Part shown: in pieces, positions 16,106 to 24,474 of the stretch
How the letters are laid out: each line of letters begins with the position of its first letter
How positions within the stretch are numbered: the first letter of the stretch is position 1
NCBI RefSeq assembly: GCF_026340655.1
Contig: NZ_JAPEOZ010000001.1
Span: 3,038,001 to 3,102,000 of the forward strand
Reading direction: 5' to 3'
DNA length: 64,000 nucleotides
Source of the DNA: Streptomyces sp. NBC_01275
Lineage (GTDB): Bacteria; Actinomycetota; Actinomycetes; Streptomycetales; Streptomycetaceae
The notes under the pieces: model-generated
Database searches by the model: none
The model's input: the letters and a program-made list of their open reading frames with translations, nothing else
What the model was told of the DNA's origin: nothing
Program-made: the position numbers and the translations under genes

Positions 16106-17953
16106 CTACTCCTCCTGCCACACCGCCGCTTGAGCGTCACTCCCGCCGAGCTGGACGTTCGGGATCTCTGGGCTGGCAGGAGGCAGGCCGAGGTAGGCCC
16201 GGACGGCCGCATTGTCTCCTGTGGCGTCAGCAAGCCTTGATGCCGCGTCGAAGGCTCTGGCCTGAATCCGTTCAATCTCCTGATGGGCATCCTCAATCGG
16301 ATATCCAACATCTTGGAGCATCCGCACACCTGTCTCCACGGACAGCACCCCAGCTCCTACCCCCTTCACGACCTCGTCCAGGACGGCTGCCCGGTCAGTC
16401 GGAGTGTGCGGTCCCCACATCAGCCGTGCGGGCAACGACTCCCCCGCGGGCCAGCCTTCGGCCTGTCCAGCTTGGTGGAGGCGCTGCACCATCCGCAGAA
16501 GGACGACGTACTTGTGGTCGCGGGCCAGGCGCATGGCGGCGACAAGCGAGTCGAGCGGGCCGAGTGCGAGCTGTAGCGCGTAGCCGGACGGTAGAGCGGT
16601 CGGGTCGAGGGTGCCGAGGCCGGCGGCGGTGAGGCGGCTGTTCGCGGCGATGCGGTCGAGGATGTGGTCGACGCGGGCGCGCAGTTCGGCGAGTTGGGCC
16701 GAGGTGTCGAGCACGTCCATGCGCCCGTTGTCGTTGAGCTGCCACACCGTCCCCGCCCGCACCTTGATCGGGAGCGGCTGGCCAGTGGCGCGGTCAATGG
16801 GCAGTCGGGCCCCGGCCAAACCGATGATCGGCGAGCCGGTGGTAGCCGAAGCGCCAGAGCTGTCGGTGTCCGTGGCGGACAGTTCGTCGAGGGCCTGGAG
16901 GACGGTGGCCACGGTGGGCTTCCCCCAGTGCTCTCCGCTGGCGGGGATGCTGTTCGTGATGTGGATGACGGGTATGAAGTCCGTCATCAGGTCGAGTCTG
17001 TCGAGGACTTCGCCATCCGAGCGGACCCGGTACCGGCCCTTGTGCATCGGCAGGTCGTACAGCAGGTCGGCGTGCTTAAGGTCGTCCAGGTCCCATTCCG
17101 CGTCGGTCAGGTAGCACGTCCACGGGGAGGACCGGGTGGGTGCCCAGGGGTAGGCGCGGGTGATGAGTCCTGTGTCGGCGTTGCGCGCGTCGCCCGTGAC
17201 CAGGACCGGGTCGCCACTGTCGGTGTACAGGTGCTCGCGTGCCGGGCTACCGTCCTTCGCTGCGCCGCGCCGACTGGCCGGTCCGATCGCTCCGAGTTCG
17301 TAGGTGACCCGCCGAAGCCTCGCCTTCAGCCCGCGCCGTTTGTCCTCGGGCAGTTCCCACGCCAGGTGAACGCGCAGTGGGAACTCAGCACCGTCCTGCT
17401 CGCCGTCCTCCGGCCACTCCGGGAAGTACAGGCCCGGGTCCCAAGCGCGCAACAGGACCCGGCCTTTCCCCGGGTCCCAGGCCAGGGTGTAGACGGCGTC
17501 GCCCAGCAGGATCGCGGTTCTCTCGGCCTGTTGAAGGCGCAACGGCAGCATTTCCTTCTCCGCCCACGCCCTCAGCTTGACCTGTACGGCCAGCGCCGCG
17601 GCTGCCTCGGCGGTCGCCTCGTCGTCGGTGTGCTCCGCGCCCGCCACGGTGATGACCTGCTGGGAGCCGAGGAGGTAGCCGAGCGCGGTGTCGACCAACT
17701 TGGAGGCGTCGCCGAGCTCCCTCCGTTCGATGCCCGCCTCGTCATCGCCCGTCACGGCGGCGACCTGGCCGGCCTGGTTGGAGTCGTACGCGGCCAGCAG
17801 CCGGTAGGCGGCCAGGCGTCGCAGGTCCTCGTCGGGCACCCAGGATCGGGTCAGTTCCGCCCAGGTGTTAAGGCCTGGGCGGCGTGGGTCGGCCATGGCT
17901 GGCTTGTAGTCCAGCCAGCTCCAGACGTCGGTGATCAGCTCGCGCAGGCCCAC
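16106..17953 (-). CDS. Phage portal protein
   Basis: A 615-residue portal protein. Supporting segments are an N-terminal LITDVWSWLDYKP, the wing/clip region RLQQAERTAILLGDAVYTLAW followed by LRAWDPGLYFPEWPEDG, and a conserved stem-like part VLQALDELSATDTDSSG. The C-terminal crown is helical (EDAHQEIERIQARAFDAASRL). The dodecameric portal is the DNA entry pore of the head and binds TerL. In most phages it directly follows TerL; here a plus-strand kinase gene lies between them. Confidence 0.82.
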   Translation of the reverse strand: MGLRELITDVWSWLDYKPAMADPRRPGLNTWAELTRSWVPDEDLRRLAAYRLLAAYDSNQAGQVAAVTGDDEAGIERRELGDASKLVDTALGYLLGSQQVITVAGAEHTDDEATAEAAAALAVQVKLRAWAEKEMLPLRLQQAERTAILLGDAVYTLAWDPGKGRVLLRAWDPGLYFPEWPEDGEQDGAEFPLRVHLAWELPEDKRRGLKARLRRVTYELGAIGPASRRGAAKDGSPAREHLYTDSGDPVLVTGDARNADTGLITRAYPWAPTRSSPWTCYLTDAEWDLDDLKHADLLYDLPMHKGRYRVRSDGEVLDRLDLMTDFIPVIHITNSIPASGEHWGKPTVATVLQALDELSATDTDSSGASATTGSPIIGLAGARLPIDRATGQPLPIKVRAGTVWQLNDNGRMDVLDTSAQLAELRARVDHILDRIAANSRLTAAGLGTLDPTALPSGYALQLALGPLDSLVAAMRLARDHKYVVLLRMVQRLHQAGQAEGWPAGESLPARLMWGPHTPTDRAAVLDEVVKGVGAGVLSVETGVRMLQDVGYPIEDAHQEIERIQARAFDAASRLADATGDNAAVRAYLGLPPASPEIPNVQLGGSDAQAAVWQEE

Positions 17954-18173
17954 AGTGCCCCTCCAGGCAGTCGGCCCCGCGCCGCAAGATCAGGTTACGG
18001 TGTCGGGTGCGGCGACGAGAAGCGTCGCTCACACGGCACCCCTTCCGAGATCGCCTCTTTTCTCAAACTGAGGGTGTGGGGACATCTCCAGAGTCACGCA
18101 GCGAGACGCCCTCTGCATTTGACCCGAAGACCCAATTATCGCCAGTTCTGGTACGGATCTCGTAGGCGTGGCC

Positions 18174-18179
18174 TACACT
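18174..18179 (+). promoter_or_regulatory. Putative -10 for leaderless kinase mRNA
   Basis: TACACT lies exactly seven bases before the ATG at 18187, so transcription would start at or next to the ATG. No Shine-Dalgarno is present before the gene, which supports a leaderless message. The -35 region is not obvious. Confidence 0.4.
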
Positions 18180-18186
18180 CGCCGCC

Positions 18187-19599
18187 ATGGTAGGGGCACG
18201 GGGGCGCCTGATAGGTGGCCGGTACCGGTTGGACGAGACCATCGGCCAAGGCGGCATGGGCCGCGTCTGGCGAAGCCACGACGAAACGCTGAATCGGAAC
18301 GTCGCGGTCAAGGAAGTCCTCTTACCCGAGGGCCTTCTCGCTGCGGAGCGCGAGGTACTGCTGCAACGAACGCTGCGAGAAGCCCAGGTAGCTGCCCAGC
18401 TCAACCACCCCGGCATCATCACCGTTCACGACGTGGTGAGGGATGGCGAGGAACCCTGGATCGTCATGGAACTCGTCGCGGGTGAATCTCTCGCTGGCCT
18501 GATTGCCAGAAGTGGCCGCCTGCCGTGGCCGCAAGTCGCGGCCTTGGCGACGACAATGGCAGACGCTCTCGCGCATGCCCATACGTCCGGAGTCGTGCAC
18601 CGCGACCTGAAGCCGGACAATGTGCTGATCGTCGGAAGCCGTACGGTCATCACCGACTTCGGAATCGCACGCGTGCTGGACGGTTCCGCCGGGACCCGTC
18701 TCACCGCAACTGGGGCAATCATCGGCACACCCCAGTACATGCCACCCGAACAACTTGAGGGGGCCGACGCCGCGCCCTCGGGCGATCTGTGGTCCCTCGG
18801 TGCCACGCTGTACACCGCCGTCGAAGGCCACGCCCCCTTCGACGGGTCCAGCTTGATGGCCCTTTGCCATGCCATCCTCAACAAGCCTCTCGAACCGCCT
18901 TCACACGCTGGAAAGCTCGCCCCTCTGCTGCACGAGCTGATGTCCAAATCTCCCACCGAGCGGCCTACTGCGGCCGCGCTCGTGGGGCGGTTGGACGGAA
19001 TTCAACGCCCTGCAGAGCCTCCGCATGGCCGCCCGGCCGACCCTCGACAGATTCAGGGACTGCGGGTGCAGCGCCCTCCAGAGAACCCGCCGCCGCATCC
19101 CATGCAGGCAGTCCCCGTCCAACCGCCTAACGCTGGCTGGCAAAGTACCCGGAGCATGCCGGAACGGCAGGAAAAGCTAGTAGCTGCTCAAAATGTGCAG
19201 CATCCCGTGCCGCGAGCGTCTATCACCACGCCGCTCTTCAAAAAGAGGTTTACGGTTGGCTCTGCAGGCGTGCTTTTCGTGATCAAAACCTGCATTTTGA
19301 TGATCACTGTCACGTCAGTCCGAGCCGCCTATGCTTCCGACGCGACCCTATGGAAGGCGATACCTTTTTCCGTAATTATAACCCTCTTCGGTTTGGCGCT
19401 ATGGGGTCTCGCGGTTACGGCATTAGTGTTCCTCATGGAAATAGTTGAACCCGATAGCGATTTCGAATTCAAGAGTTGCGCTACTTTTGCAGCATTAGAA
19501 GTCGCATTGGTGCTGGGGTCGTTTTGGTTTCCTGATAGTTTGCCTGGTCCGCTCGGTGGGTGGGGGAAGGGTCTAGCTTCTGCTGTTGGCGTGGGGTAA
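18187..19599 (+). CDS. Membrane-anchored Hanks-type Ser/Thr protein kinase, prophage cargo
   Basis: A 470-residue protein. Kinase domain at residues 13-275: glycine loop IGQGGMGRV (19-27), Lys42 in VAVK, catalytic loop VVHRDLKPDN (Asp140), ITDFGIARV (Asp157) and activation segment GTPQYMPPEQ. A Pro-rich linker (275-345) follows, then about three membrane segments in an AT-richer C-terminus. There are no PASTA repeats. All catalytic residues are intact. It is antisense between the portal and terL genes, so it is cargo rather than part of the packaging machine. Phage- and island-borne kinases of this type are known to act in anti-phage defence or host control; which applies here is not shown. 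Confidence 0.9.
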   Translation: MVGARGRLIGGRYRLDETIGQGGMGRVWRSHDETLNRNVAVKEVLLPEGLLAAEREVLLQRTLREAQVAAQLNHPGIITVHDVVRDGEEPWIVMELVAGESLAGLIARSGRLPWPQVAALATTMADALAHAHTSGVVHRDLKPDNVLIVGSRTVITDFGIARVLDGSAGTRLTATGAIIGTPQYMPPEQLEGADAAPSGDLWSLGATLYTAVEGHAPFDGSSLMALCHAILNKPLEPPSHAGKLAPLLHELMSKSPTERPTAAALVGRLDGIQRPAEPPHGRPADPRQIQGLRVQRPPENPPPHPMQAVPVQPPNAGWQSTRSMPERQEKLVAAQNVQHPVPRASITTPLFKKRFTVGSAGVLFVIKTCILMITVTSVRAAYASDATLWKAIPFSVIITLFGLALWGLAVTALVFLMEIVEPDSDFEFKSCATFAALEVALVLGSFWFPDSLPGPLGGWGKGLASAVGVG

Positions 19600-19790
19600 T
19601 CCGTCCCAAGAGACATGTCCAGTGAATCTTTCCCGGTAAGCACCCGTCGCTCACTGTGATCGGAACGCTTGCGCTGCGGCCCGTGCGGTCCTCCCAACAG
19701 AGGAACGGCGCTCCATCAGATCGCGTCAGTTGATCGTCCATACTGGGCCGTTTCCTCATGGGGCCGTTTTCAGGCGACGCTGGCGGCAGT

Positions 19791-21329
19791 TCAGCGGCGG
19801 CCGTCGAAGCGATCGTCATCGGTGTCGGTGGGCAGGGTGTCGAGCTGGTCGGGGTCGGCCAGCTCGGTCAGTCCGTGCACGGCGGCGTCCATACGGTCCG
19901 GGCTGTCCATTCCCTCGACCCAGGTGGCCATCTGACCTTCCAGTTCGGGGTATTCGCCGACGTGGTGCACGAGTTGCTGTTCGTAGAGCTGGGCCACGGG
20001 AGCTGCGCGCAGACGTTTGCCGACCTTGGCGGTGACTTCCAGGATCATCGGCATCAGCAGGCCCTTGGTGACACCGTCACGGCGCAGCTGCTCCCACGCC
20101 TGGGTGACGATCTGCCGTGCCATGTCGCCGCCGTAGTTCTTCTCGACCACGATCGCGTCGGCCTTGAGTTCGAGGGCGAGACGACATGCGGCCAGGCCCC
20201 AGTCGTTGGCGCCCATGGAGCCGGATCGGTCGGCCAGGAGGTACAGCTGCCGGTCGAAGTCGCGGCCGACGCCGATGACACCCGTTTCGTCGCCAACGGT
20301 GGACTCTCCGCCGGCGGGGTCGACGGCGACGACGATGCGCGCCATGTCGAGGCCGGAGAACTGGACAGCGTTGATACGGGCAGTCTCGATCCACTCGCGT
20401 TTCCACACGCCTCCCTCCGGTGGCCGGGGTTTCTGCAAGTAGAGGGCTGCCCAGACGCGTTCGCCGACTCGCTTGCGGGTCTTGGCGTGGTGGGTGACGT
20501 CGAAGCGTTCGGGCCATAGCGCCTGACCACGTGTGCGGCCAAGGGGGTCGTCGGGGCTGTCGGCGATGGCGGGCAGGTCGATGACCCGCCAGGCGTCGCG
20601 CTCGGTGGCGAGGATGCGTCCGGCGAGGTCGTCTTCGTGCCACCGGGTCTGGATGAGGCAGATTGCGCCGACGGGTTCGAGTCGGGTCTGCAGTACCGAA
20701 GTCCACCAGTCCCAGGCGCGCTTGCGCATGGTGGGGCTGTCGGCGTCAGCCATATCCTTGACCGGGTCGTCGACGATGGCGATGTGTGCGCCGCGTCCGG
20801 TGAGGCCGCCGCCGATGCCGGCCGCGAGGAGGCCACCTTCGCCGCCGACGATGTCGAATCGGTTGGCAGCCTGGCTTCCTGGCTTGAGCTGGATGCCGAG
20901 GTCGTCGCCCCAGGTGTTGATGGCGTCCCTGATCCACCGGCCGTGGTCGTCGGCCAGGTCGGCGGAGTAGCTAGCGATCATCATCCGGTGGCCGGGGTTG
21001 CGCCGCAGGTACCAAAGGGGTGCCCAGCGGGAGGCCCGTCGGCTCTTGCCGTGCCGCGGGGGCATGGTCAGCATGACGCGGTCGCATCGGCCGGCGGCCA
21101 TGTCGATGAATGCCTGGTCGATGAGATCCAGGTGCGGCGCCTGCATCTCGCGTCCACCGGTGAGGACTGCGGCGAGCGCACCTGGCGAGCGGTCCATGGC
21201 GAGTTGGCGTTCGACGCGGGCCAGCTCCGCGCGCAGCGTGGGAGATGCGGCCCGTGCGATGGTGCGGCGCTGCGCCTGCGGAAGGGTCTTGTAGTGGGCG
21301 ATGACTCTCTCGTGGTCACGCGGCGTCAT
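19791..21329 (-). CDS. Phage terminase large subunit (ATPase-nuclease)
   Basis: A 512-residue TerL. ATPase half: Walker A MPPRHGKS (residues 89-96), Walker B IAIVDDP (183-189) and the coupling motif LIQTRWHEDD. Nuclease half: an RNase H-like fold starting VVAVDPAGG (Asp337), with a second acidic strand DAIVVEKNYGG and DRMDAAVHG near the end. All metal-binding acids are visible, so it looks functional. It overlaps terS by four bases (ATGA). About 190 bp beyond its stop lies the kinase gene, convergent to it. Confidence 0.95.
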   Translation of the reverse strand: MTPRDHERVIAHYKTLPQAQRRTIARAASPTLRAELARVERQLAMDRSPGALAAVLTGGREMQAPHLDLIDQAFIDMAAGRCDRVMLTMPPRHGKSRRASRWAPLWYLRRNPGHRMMIASYSADLADDHGRWIRDAINTWGDDLGIQLKPGSQAANRFDIVGGEGGLLAAGIGGGLTGRGAHIAIVDDPVKDMADADSPTMRKRAWDWWTSVLQTRLEPVGAICLIQTRWHEDDLAGRILATERDAWRVIDLPAIADSPDDPLGRTRGQALWPERFDVTHHAKTRKRVGERVWAALYLQKPRPPEGGVWKREWIETARINAVQFSGLDMARIVVAVDPAGGESTVGDETGVIGVGRDFDRQLYLLADRSGSMGANDWGLAACRLALELKADAIVVEKNYGGDMARQIVTQAWEQLRRDGVTKGLLMPMILEVTAKVGKRLRAAPVAQLYEQQLVHHVGEYPELEGQMATWVEGMDSPDRMDAAVHGLTELADPDQLDTLPTDTDDDRFDGRR

Positions 21330-21862
21330 TCGCCGTCCGGATCGGTGAGTGCGATCAGAGCGTTGAGTTCGTCGACGGTCACGTTCTCGACCGGGACCGG
21401 TCCGCCGTCCGGGCCGGACAGTTCCGCTCGGACGGGCATGTCGAGGCCGAGCAGCCGGGCACGGCGCTCCATGATCCGCAGGGTGCGGTCGATGGCGGCG
21501 AGGTCCTGGTCGCGGACGGCCTTCTTGTAGGCGACGAAGAACAGCCGGTCGAGGCGGTCGGCTTCCAGTGCGCGCAACTCGTCTACGTCATCGTTGAGTT
21601 CGGCGCGGCGGTCGGCGAGTGCGGTGCGGACGTCCCGGCAAGCGGCATGGATCAGGGCCTCGTTGGTGGGCGGGTCCTGGTTCTTGCGGTACCGCTCGAC
21701 TCCGTAGCCCTGCGGGTAGGCGATCCCGTCGGAGTTGACGGTCGGGTCGGCAGCGAGCTTGCGGGCGATCGTCAGCCAGTCCACGCCGGCGAGGCGTAGA
21801 TCGATGGCGTCCGAGCGGCGGCGCGCGATGGCCGCACGCGCGGCTTTGTCGGGGCGTCCCAC
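21326..21862 (-). CDS. Phage terminase small subunit
   Basis: A 178-residue protein: an N-terminal helix-turn-helix-like part (SDAIDLRLAGVDWLTIAR, KLAADP), a helical oligomerisation region (VRTALADRRAELNDDVDELRAL) and a C-terminus ending near TVDELNALIAL. It is directly upstream of and overlaps terL, the normal pairing. TerS recognises the packaging site, which in related phages lies in or beside this gene; two strong inverted repeats sit just upstream (22072-22103 and 22180-22234). Confidence 0.85.
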   Translation of the reverse strand: MGRPDKAARAAIARRRSDAIDLRLAGVDWLTIARKLAADPTVNSDGIAYPQGYGVERYRKNQDPPTNEALIHAACRDVRTALADRRAELNDDVDELRALEADRLDRLFFVAYKKAVRDQDLAAIDRTLRIMERRARLLGLDMPVRAELSGPDGGPVPVENVTVDELNALIALTDPDGE

Positions 21863-21967
21863 GGCGGGGGTCCTTCACAGCTCGGGTGCGCCCCCGCGCC
21901 CATCCCCATGATCGCACCTACGGCGCAGGTGCCGGGGGCCCAGGAGAGCCGAGACGTCCTGTGCAAC

Positions 21968-21998
21968 TTGACCTGGCGAAGCTGAAGTTGGCTACAAT
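21968..21998 (+). promoter_or_regulatory. Putative plus-strand promoter
   Basis: TTGACC and TACAAT separated by 19 bp, good matches to the -35 and -10 consensus although the spacing is long. It would transcribe rightward through the two hairpins into the small membrane-protein gene at 22283, opposite to the packaging operon. Confidence 0.4.
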
Positions 21999-22071
21999 GC
22001 CGCCAACAGGCCTGGGTTCGGTGCAGTCTGCAAACTGCCAGCCGAATTTGTACAGATCTGTCGCATGCTTT

Positions 22072-22103
22072 GGGGTATCTGGCACCGACGTCCCAGATAC
22101 CCC
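22072..22103. repeat. Perfect 11-bp inverted repeat, 10-base spacer
   Basis: GGGGTATCTGG, ten bases, CCAGATACCCC. As RNA it would fold into a stable stem. As DNA it has the size of a dimeric repressor site. No T-tract follows. Confidence 0.7.
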
Positions 22104-22179
22104 ATTGGTTGTGCTGGACCGAAAGGGAATTGCCCGTCTCGGGTTGCGCTAGCACCGCATCATCTGAGTTCTGAGCGTC

Positions 22180-22234
22180 GGCAGGACCTCAGCCGACCAC
22201 ACGCATTGGCGTGGTGGTCGAGCTGAGGTCTGCC
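22180..22234. repeat. Long bulged hairpin (about 24 paired bases)
   Basis: The left arm GGCAGGACCTCAGC continues into CGACCACACGC. The right arm is the complement, read through GCGTGGTGGTCG and GCTGAGGTCTGCC, with only single-base bulges and a four-base loop. It lies between terS and the small membrane-protein gene. Possible roles are a leader structure, a terminator of the minus-strand early operon, or a packaging recognition structure. Confidence 0.7.
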
Positions 22235-22282
22235 CCCGGCCACCTCGGTTCGACCACCCGACAGGGAAAGGGATTTGAACCG

Positions 22283-22453
22283 GTGGACTCCGCCATCCTG
22301 TGGCTTCTTGGAGCCGCGGGGGTCCTGACGATCGCTCTCTTCGTCACCAAGGGCCTCCTCGATCAACTGCCCGAGATCTTCGCGTCATGGCATCGAGCGA
22401 AGAGGGCATTCCATGACCGAGGCGACTCGGACGAGACTGGCACATCTGCCTAG
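22283..22453 (+). CDS. Small membrane protein, antisense near terS (paralogue 2)
   Basis: A 56-residue protein: membrane segment ILWLLGAAGVLTIALFVT, then GLLDQLPEIFASWHRAKRAF and an acidic tail. The start is GTG 22283 with AAAGGGA nine bases upstream. It shares LLxQLPExFxxWxxA and overall layout with the 63-residue protein at 15888-16079. Both are plus-strand genes preceded by long hairpin-rich non-coding DNA. Function unknown; a toxin-like or holin-like role is inference only. Confidence 0.65.
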   Translation: MDSAILWLLGAAGVLTIALFVTKGLLDQLPEIFASWHRAKRAFHDRGDSDETGTSA

Positions 22454-22495
22454 CGTTCTGCGTGAGGAGTCACGAGTCGATGACACCTCACGCAG

Positions 22496-23008
22496 TCACA
22501 TCAGAGACATCTGCTCACCTTCCCCTGGCCTCTTGGGAGGCACATACTCCGGCGGCGCGTCCGGCGCATCATGCTGGGTTCGCAACCACCAGGCGAATTG
22601 GTAATTACGGCAGGTCCGGAAACGGACCGAGTTCCGGCGCGGCTCGTTCAGGGGAATGTTGTGCTCGCCCCATCCGGTGATGGGGCGAGCGTTGTCCAGA
22701 TGCACATACAGGCCTGGTACCAGAGCGGGCCCGTCCCACTGCTCTCCGGGTGCGCCCTCGAAAGCAAGGTGCGCATTTTCGCTCCACTTCCACGGGTTGG
22801 GCAGCGCGCACAGGTACCAAGCCAGGGGCGGGTTGTGCTCGGGGAGTTCGATCGCCTGGTGCTGGCGGCTGGTGTCCAGCCGGGGGCGGTCGGGCTGGCC
22901 GAAGCTGCGCAAGCAGTGCTGGTCGAGGGCTACATGCCGCACGCCTGCCAGCCACATGATGTGGTATCGAGTTCGTGATTCAATTTGGACCTGTATTCGC
23001 TGCGACAT
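22496..23008 (-). CDS. Hypothetical phage protein
   Basis: A 170-residue protein. The N-terminus is beta-rich (RIQVQIESRTRYHIMWLAGV), the middle Trp/Pro-rich (LAWYLCALPNPWKWSE), and the C-terminus has SVRFRTCRNYQFAWWLRTQH. No family was recognised. The aromatic content is high. Start ATG 23008 has GGGAA just upstream; an in-frame ATG at 23032 would overlap the upstream ParB-methylase gene by 4 bp. It is the last minus-strand gene before terS. Confidence 0.65.
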   Translation of the reverse strand: MSQRIQVQIESRTRYHIMWLAGVRHVALDQHCLRSFGQPDRPRLDTSRQHQAIELPEHNPPLAWYLCALPNPWKWSENAHLAFEGAPGEQWDGPALVPGLYVHLDNARPITGWGEHNIPLNEPRRNSVRFRTCRNYQFAWWLRTQHDAPDAPPEYVPPKRPGEGEQMSLM

Positions 23009-23028
23009 CCGTTCCCCATTCACCCGTT

Positions 23029-24474
23029 TCAATTGGCAAGAGATCTATTTCTCTCTACTACCAATTTTATCAAATTTCCCACCAATTCCAGATGCCTGTC
23101 ATGCCGGAAGCCATTCGGGTAAGGCATGTTGAATTCCCCCTCGAATGCCCTCTCGTATTCCTCCTTGGGGAGCGCGATGGGGCGGCGGCAGGTGGCCTTG
23201 ATGTTGGAGCCGCTGAGGTCGGTGACCTTCACGTCCTCGAAGTAGCGGCGGAGCAGCGGCTCCAGGGTCTCGGGCGTATGGAAGCGGAGCTTCTGCCATT
23301 TCCCCTTGACGAAGTTCATCTCGACATTGTCCTCGTCGAGGAAGCTCATCTTCGTGGTGGCAGTCTGGGAGGTGACCCGCTTGGCCTGCTCGTCCCGGAG
23401 TTCGCGGGCGAGGTTGCGGGTGCCGAGGCACACGACTCCGTCCGCCGAGCAGAGGGCGTTGACGGTGGTCATCACCCAGTGCTGGTAGTCGAGGGTGGTG
23501 GTGGCGTTGATGACGGAGTCGAGGACCACCACGTCGTAGAGGCCGTTGGTCTGGATGTCCTTGTCGATGTCGCGGATCATGCCGACGACGGCGCGGATGT
23601 CGACGGCGTACGAACCGTCTCGGCAGCGGTAGGGCTCGTAGTCGTGGATGTTGAAGCCCTTGGCGCGCAGGTGCTTGGCGTAGTCGCCGTACCCGGCACC
23701 GAAGTCCACGACGCGGTGAGTGGGCTTGAGCCAGGGCGTGACCAACTGGTCCCAGGTCTCGGAGCCGTAGGCGAGTTTTCCGGCCTTGGCCTTGGAGGAG
23801 AACTTGCGGAGCCTCTTGGGCTGCACGATGTGCTGGTTCCACACCGGGGCCTTGCTCTCGATGGCCGTCCAGTCGTAGACGCCGTACTCGCCGGTGAGGT
23901 CGGCGTGGAGCTGGGCGGCGTCGGCGGACGTGACGGTCCAGGCGAGGAGGTCGAAGCGGTTGATGGAGGCGACGACGGCGTACTCGGCGTTGAGGACGAT
24001 GCGACCCTGGTCGTCGATGACGACGCTCCCCCAGGGGCCGTGGCCGGCGGTCATGTGCCCGATGGCGTTGACGAAGGAGAGGTTCTTCCGTTCCGCGACC
24101 CGGATGGACTGCCATGGAATCCACGACCAGGCACCGATGACGCCGGGCTCGGCGTAGACGATGCTGGCCTCGGTCTCGACCCGGTTGTGCAGCAGGTTGA
24201 ACTGGATCTCGTCCTGCAACCGGACCTTCGTGCCGAGCATGACCGCAGGGGTGTGCGTCAGGCCGATGGCCTGGAGGCCCTTGGTTCTCTGGTGGCCTGC
24301 GACCAGCGTGCCGTCGGCGTTGAGGATGACGGGCTTCACGACGCCGTGGCGGCGCAGTGACGCCTGAAGCCTGACGAACGCCTCCTCGCTGAGGCGGCGC
24401 GGGTTGTAGTCGGCGGGGCGAAGCCGGTCGAGCGGGTACGCCTCGTAGAACGTCGTGGTGGGGGCACTGCTCAT
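23029..24474 (-). CDS. ParB-domain/SAM methyltransferase fusion protein
   Basis: A 481-residue protein. Residues 10-100 form a ParB/sulfiredoxin-like N-terminal domain (LDRLRPADYNPRRLSEEAF, KPVILNADGTLVAGHQRTKG). Residues about 230-400 form a class I methyltransferase domain with SAM motif VVDFGAGYGDYAKHL and acidic loop DVVVLDSVI. ParB-like domains in phages can be CTPases or nucleases; the fused methylase suggests DNA modification at or near bound sites. It overlaps the upstream ParB-type gene by four bases, so they form one unit. The C-terminal coding end is AT-richer than its surroundings. Confidence 0.8.
   Translation of the reverse strand: MSSAPTTTFYEAYPLDRLRPADYNPRRLSEEAFVRLQASLRRHGVVKPVILNADGTLVAGHQRTKGLQAIGLTHTPAVMLGTKVRLQDEIQFNLLHNRVETEASIVYAEPGVIGAWSWIPWQSIRVAERKNLSFVNAIGHMTAGHGPWGSVVIDDQGRIVLNAEYAVVASINRFDLLAWTVTSADAAQLHADLTGEYGVYDWTAIESKAPVWNQHIVQPKRLRKFSSKAKAGKLAYGSETWDQLVTPWLKPTHRVVDFGAGYGDYAKHLRAKGFNIHDYEPYRCRDGSYAVDIRAVVGMIRDIDKDIQTNGLYDVVVLDSVINATTTLDYQHWVMTTVNALCSADGVVCLGTRNLARELRDEQAKRVTSQTATTKMSFLDEDNVEMNFVKGKWQKLRFHTPETLEPLLRRYFEDVKVTDLSGSNIKATCRRPIALPKEEYERAFEGEFNMPYPNGFRHDRHLELVGNLIKLVVERNRSLAN

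Larger units (their letters stand above)
21863..22282. other. 420-bp non-coding region upstream of terS with two hairpins
   Basis: I see no good coding frame. On the plus strand there is TTGACC (21968-21973), 19 bases, then TACAAT (21993-21998), a plausible promoter. Downstream come an 11-bp perfect inverted repeat at 22072-22103, a long bulged hairpin at 22180-22234, and AAAGGGA before the GTG of the small membrane protein. It may be a structured leader for that gene, the packaging (pac/cos) region for TerS, or both. Confidence 0.45.

Noticed and set aside
21886..22152. 88-residue plus-strand frame upstream of the small membrane protein
   Set aside because: It crosses the predicted promoter and inverted repeat and has no ribosome site or coding composition.
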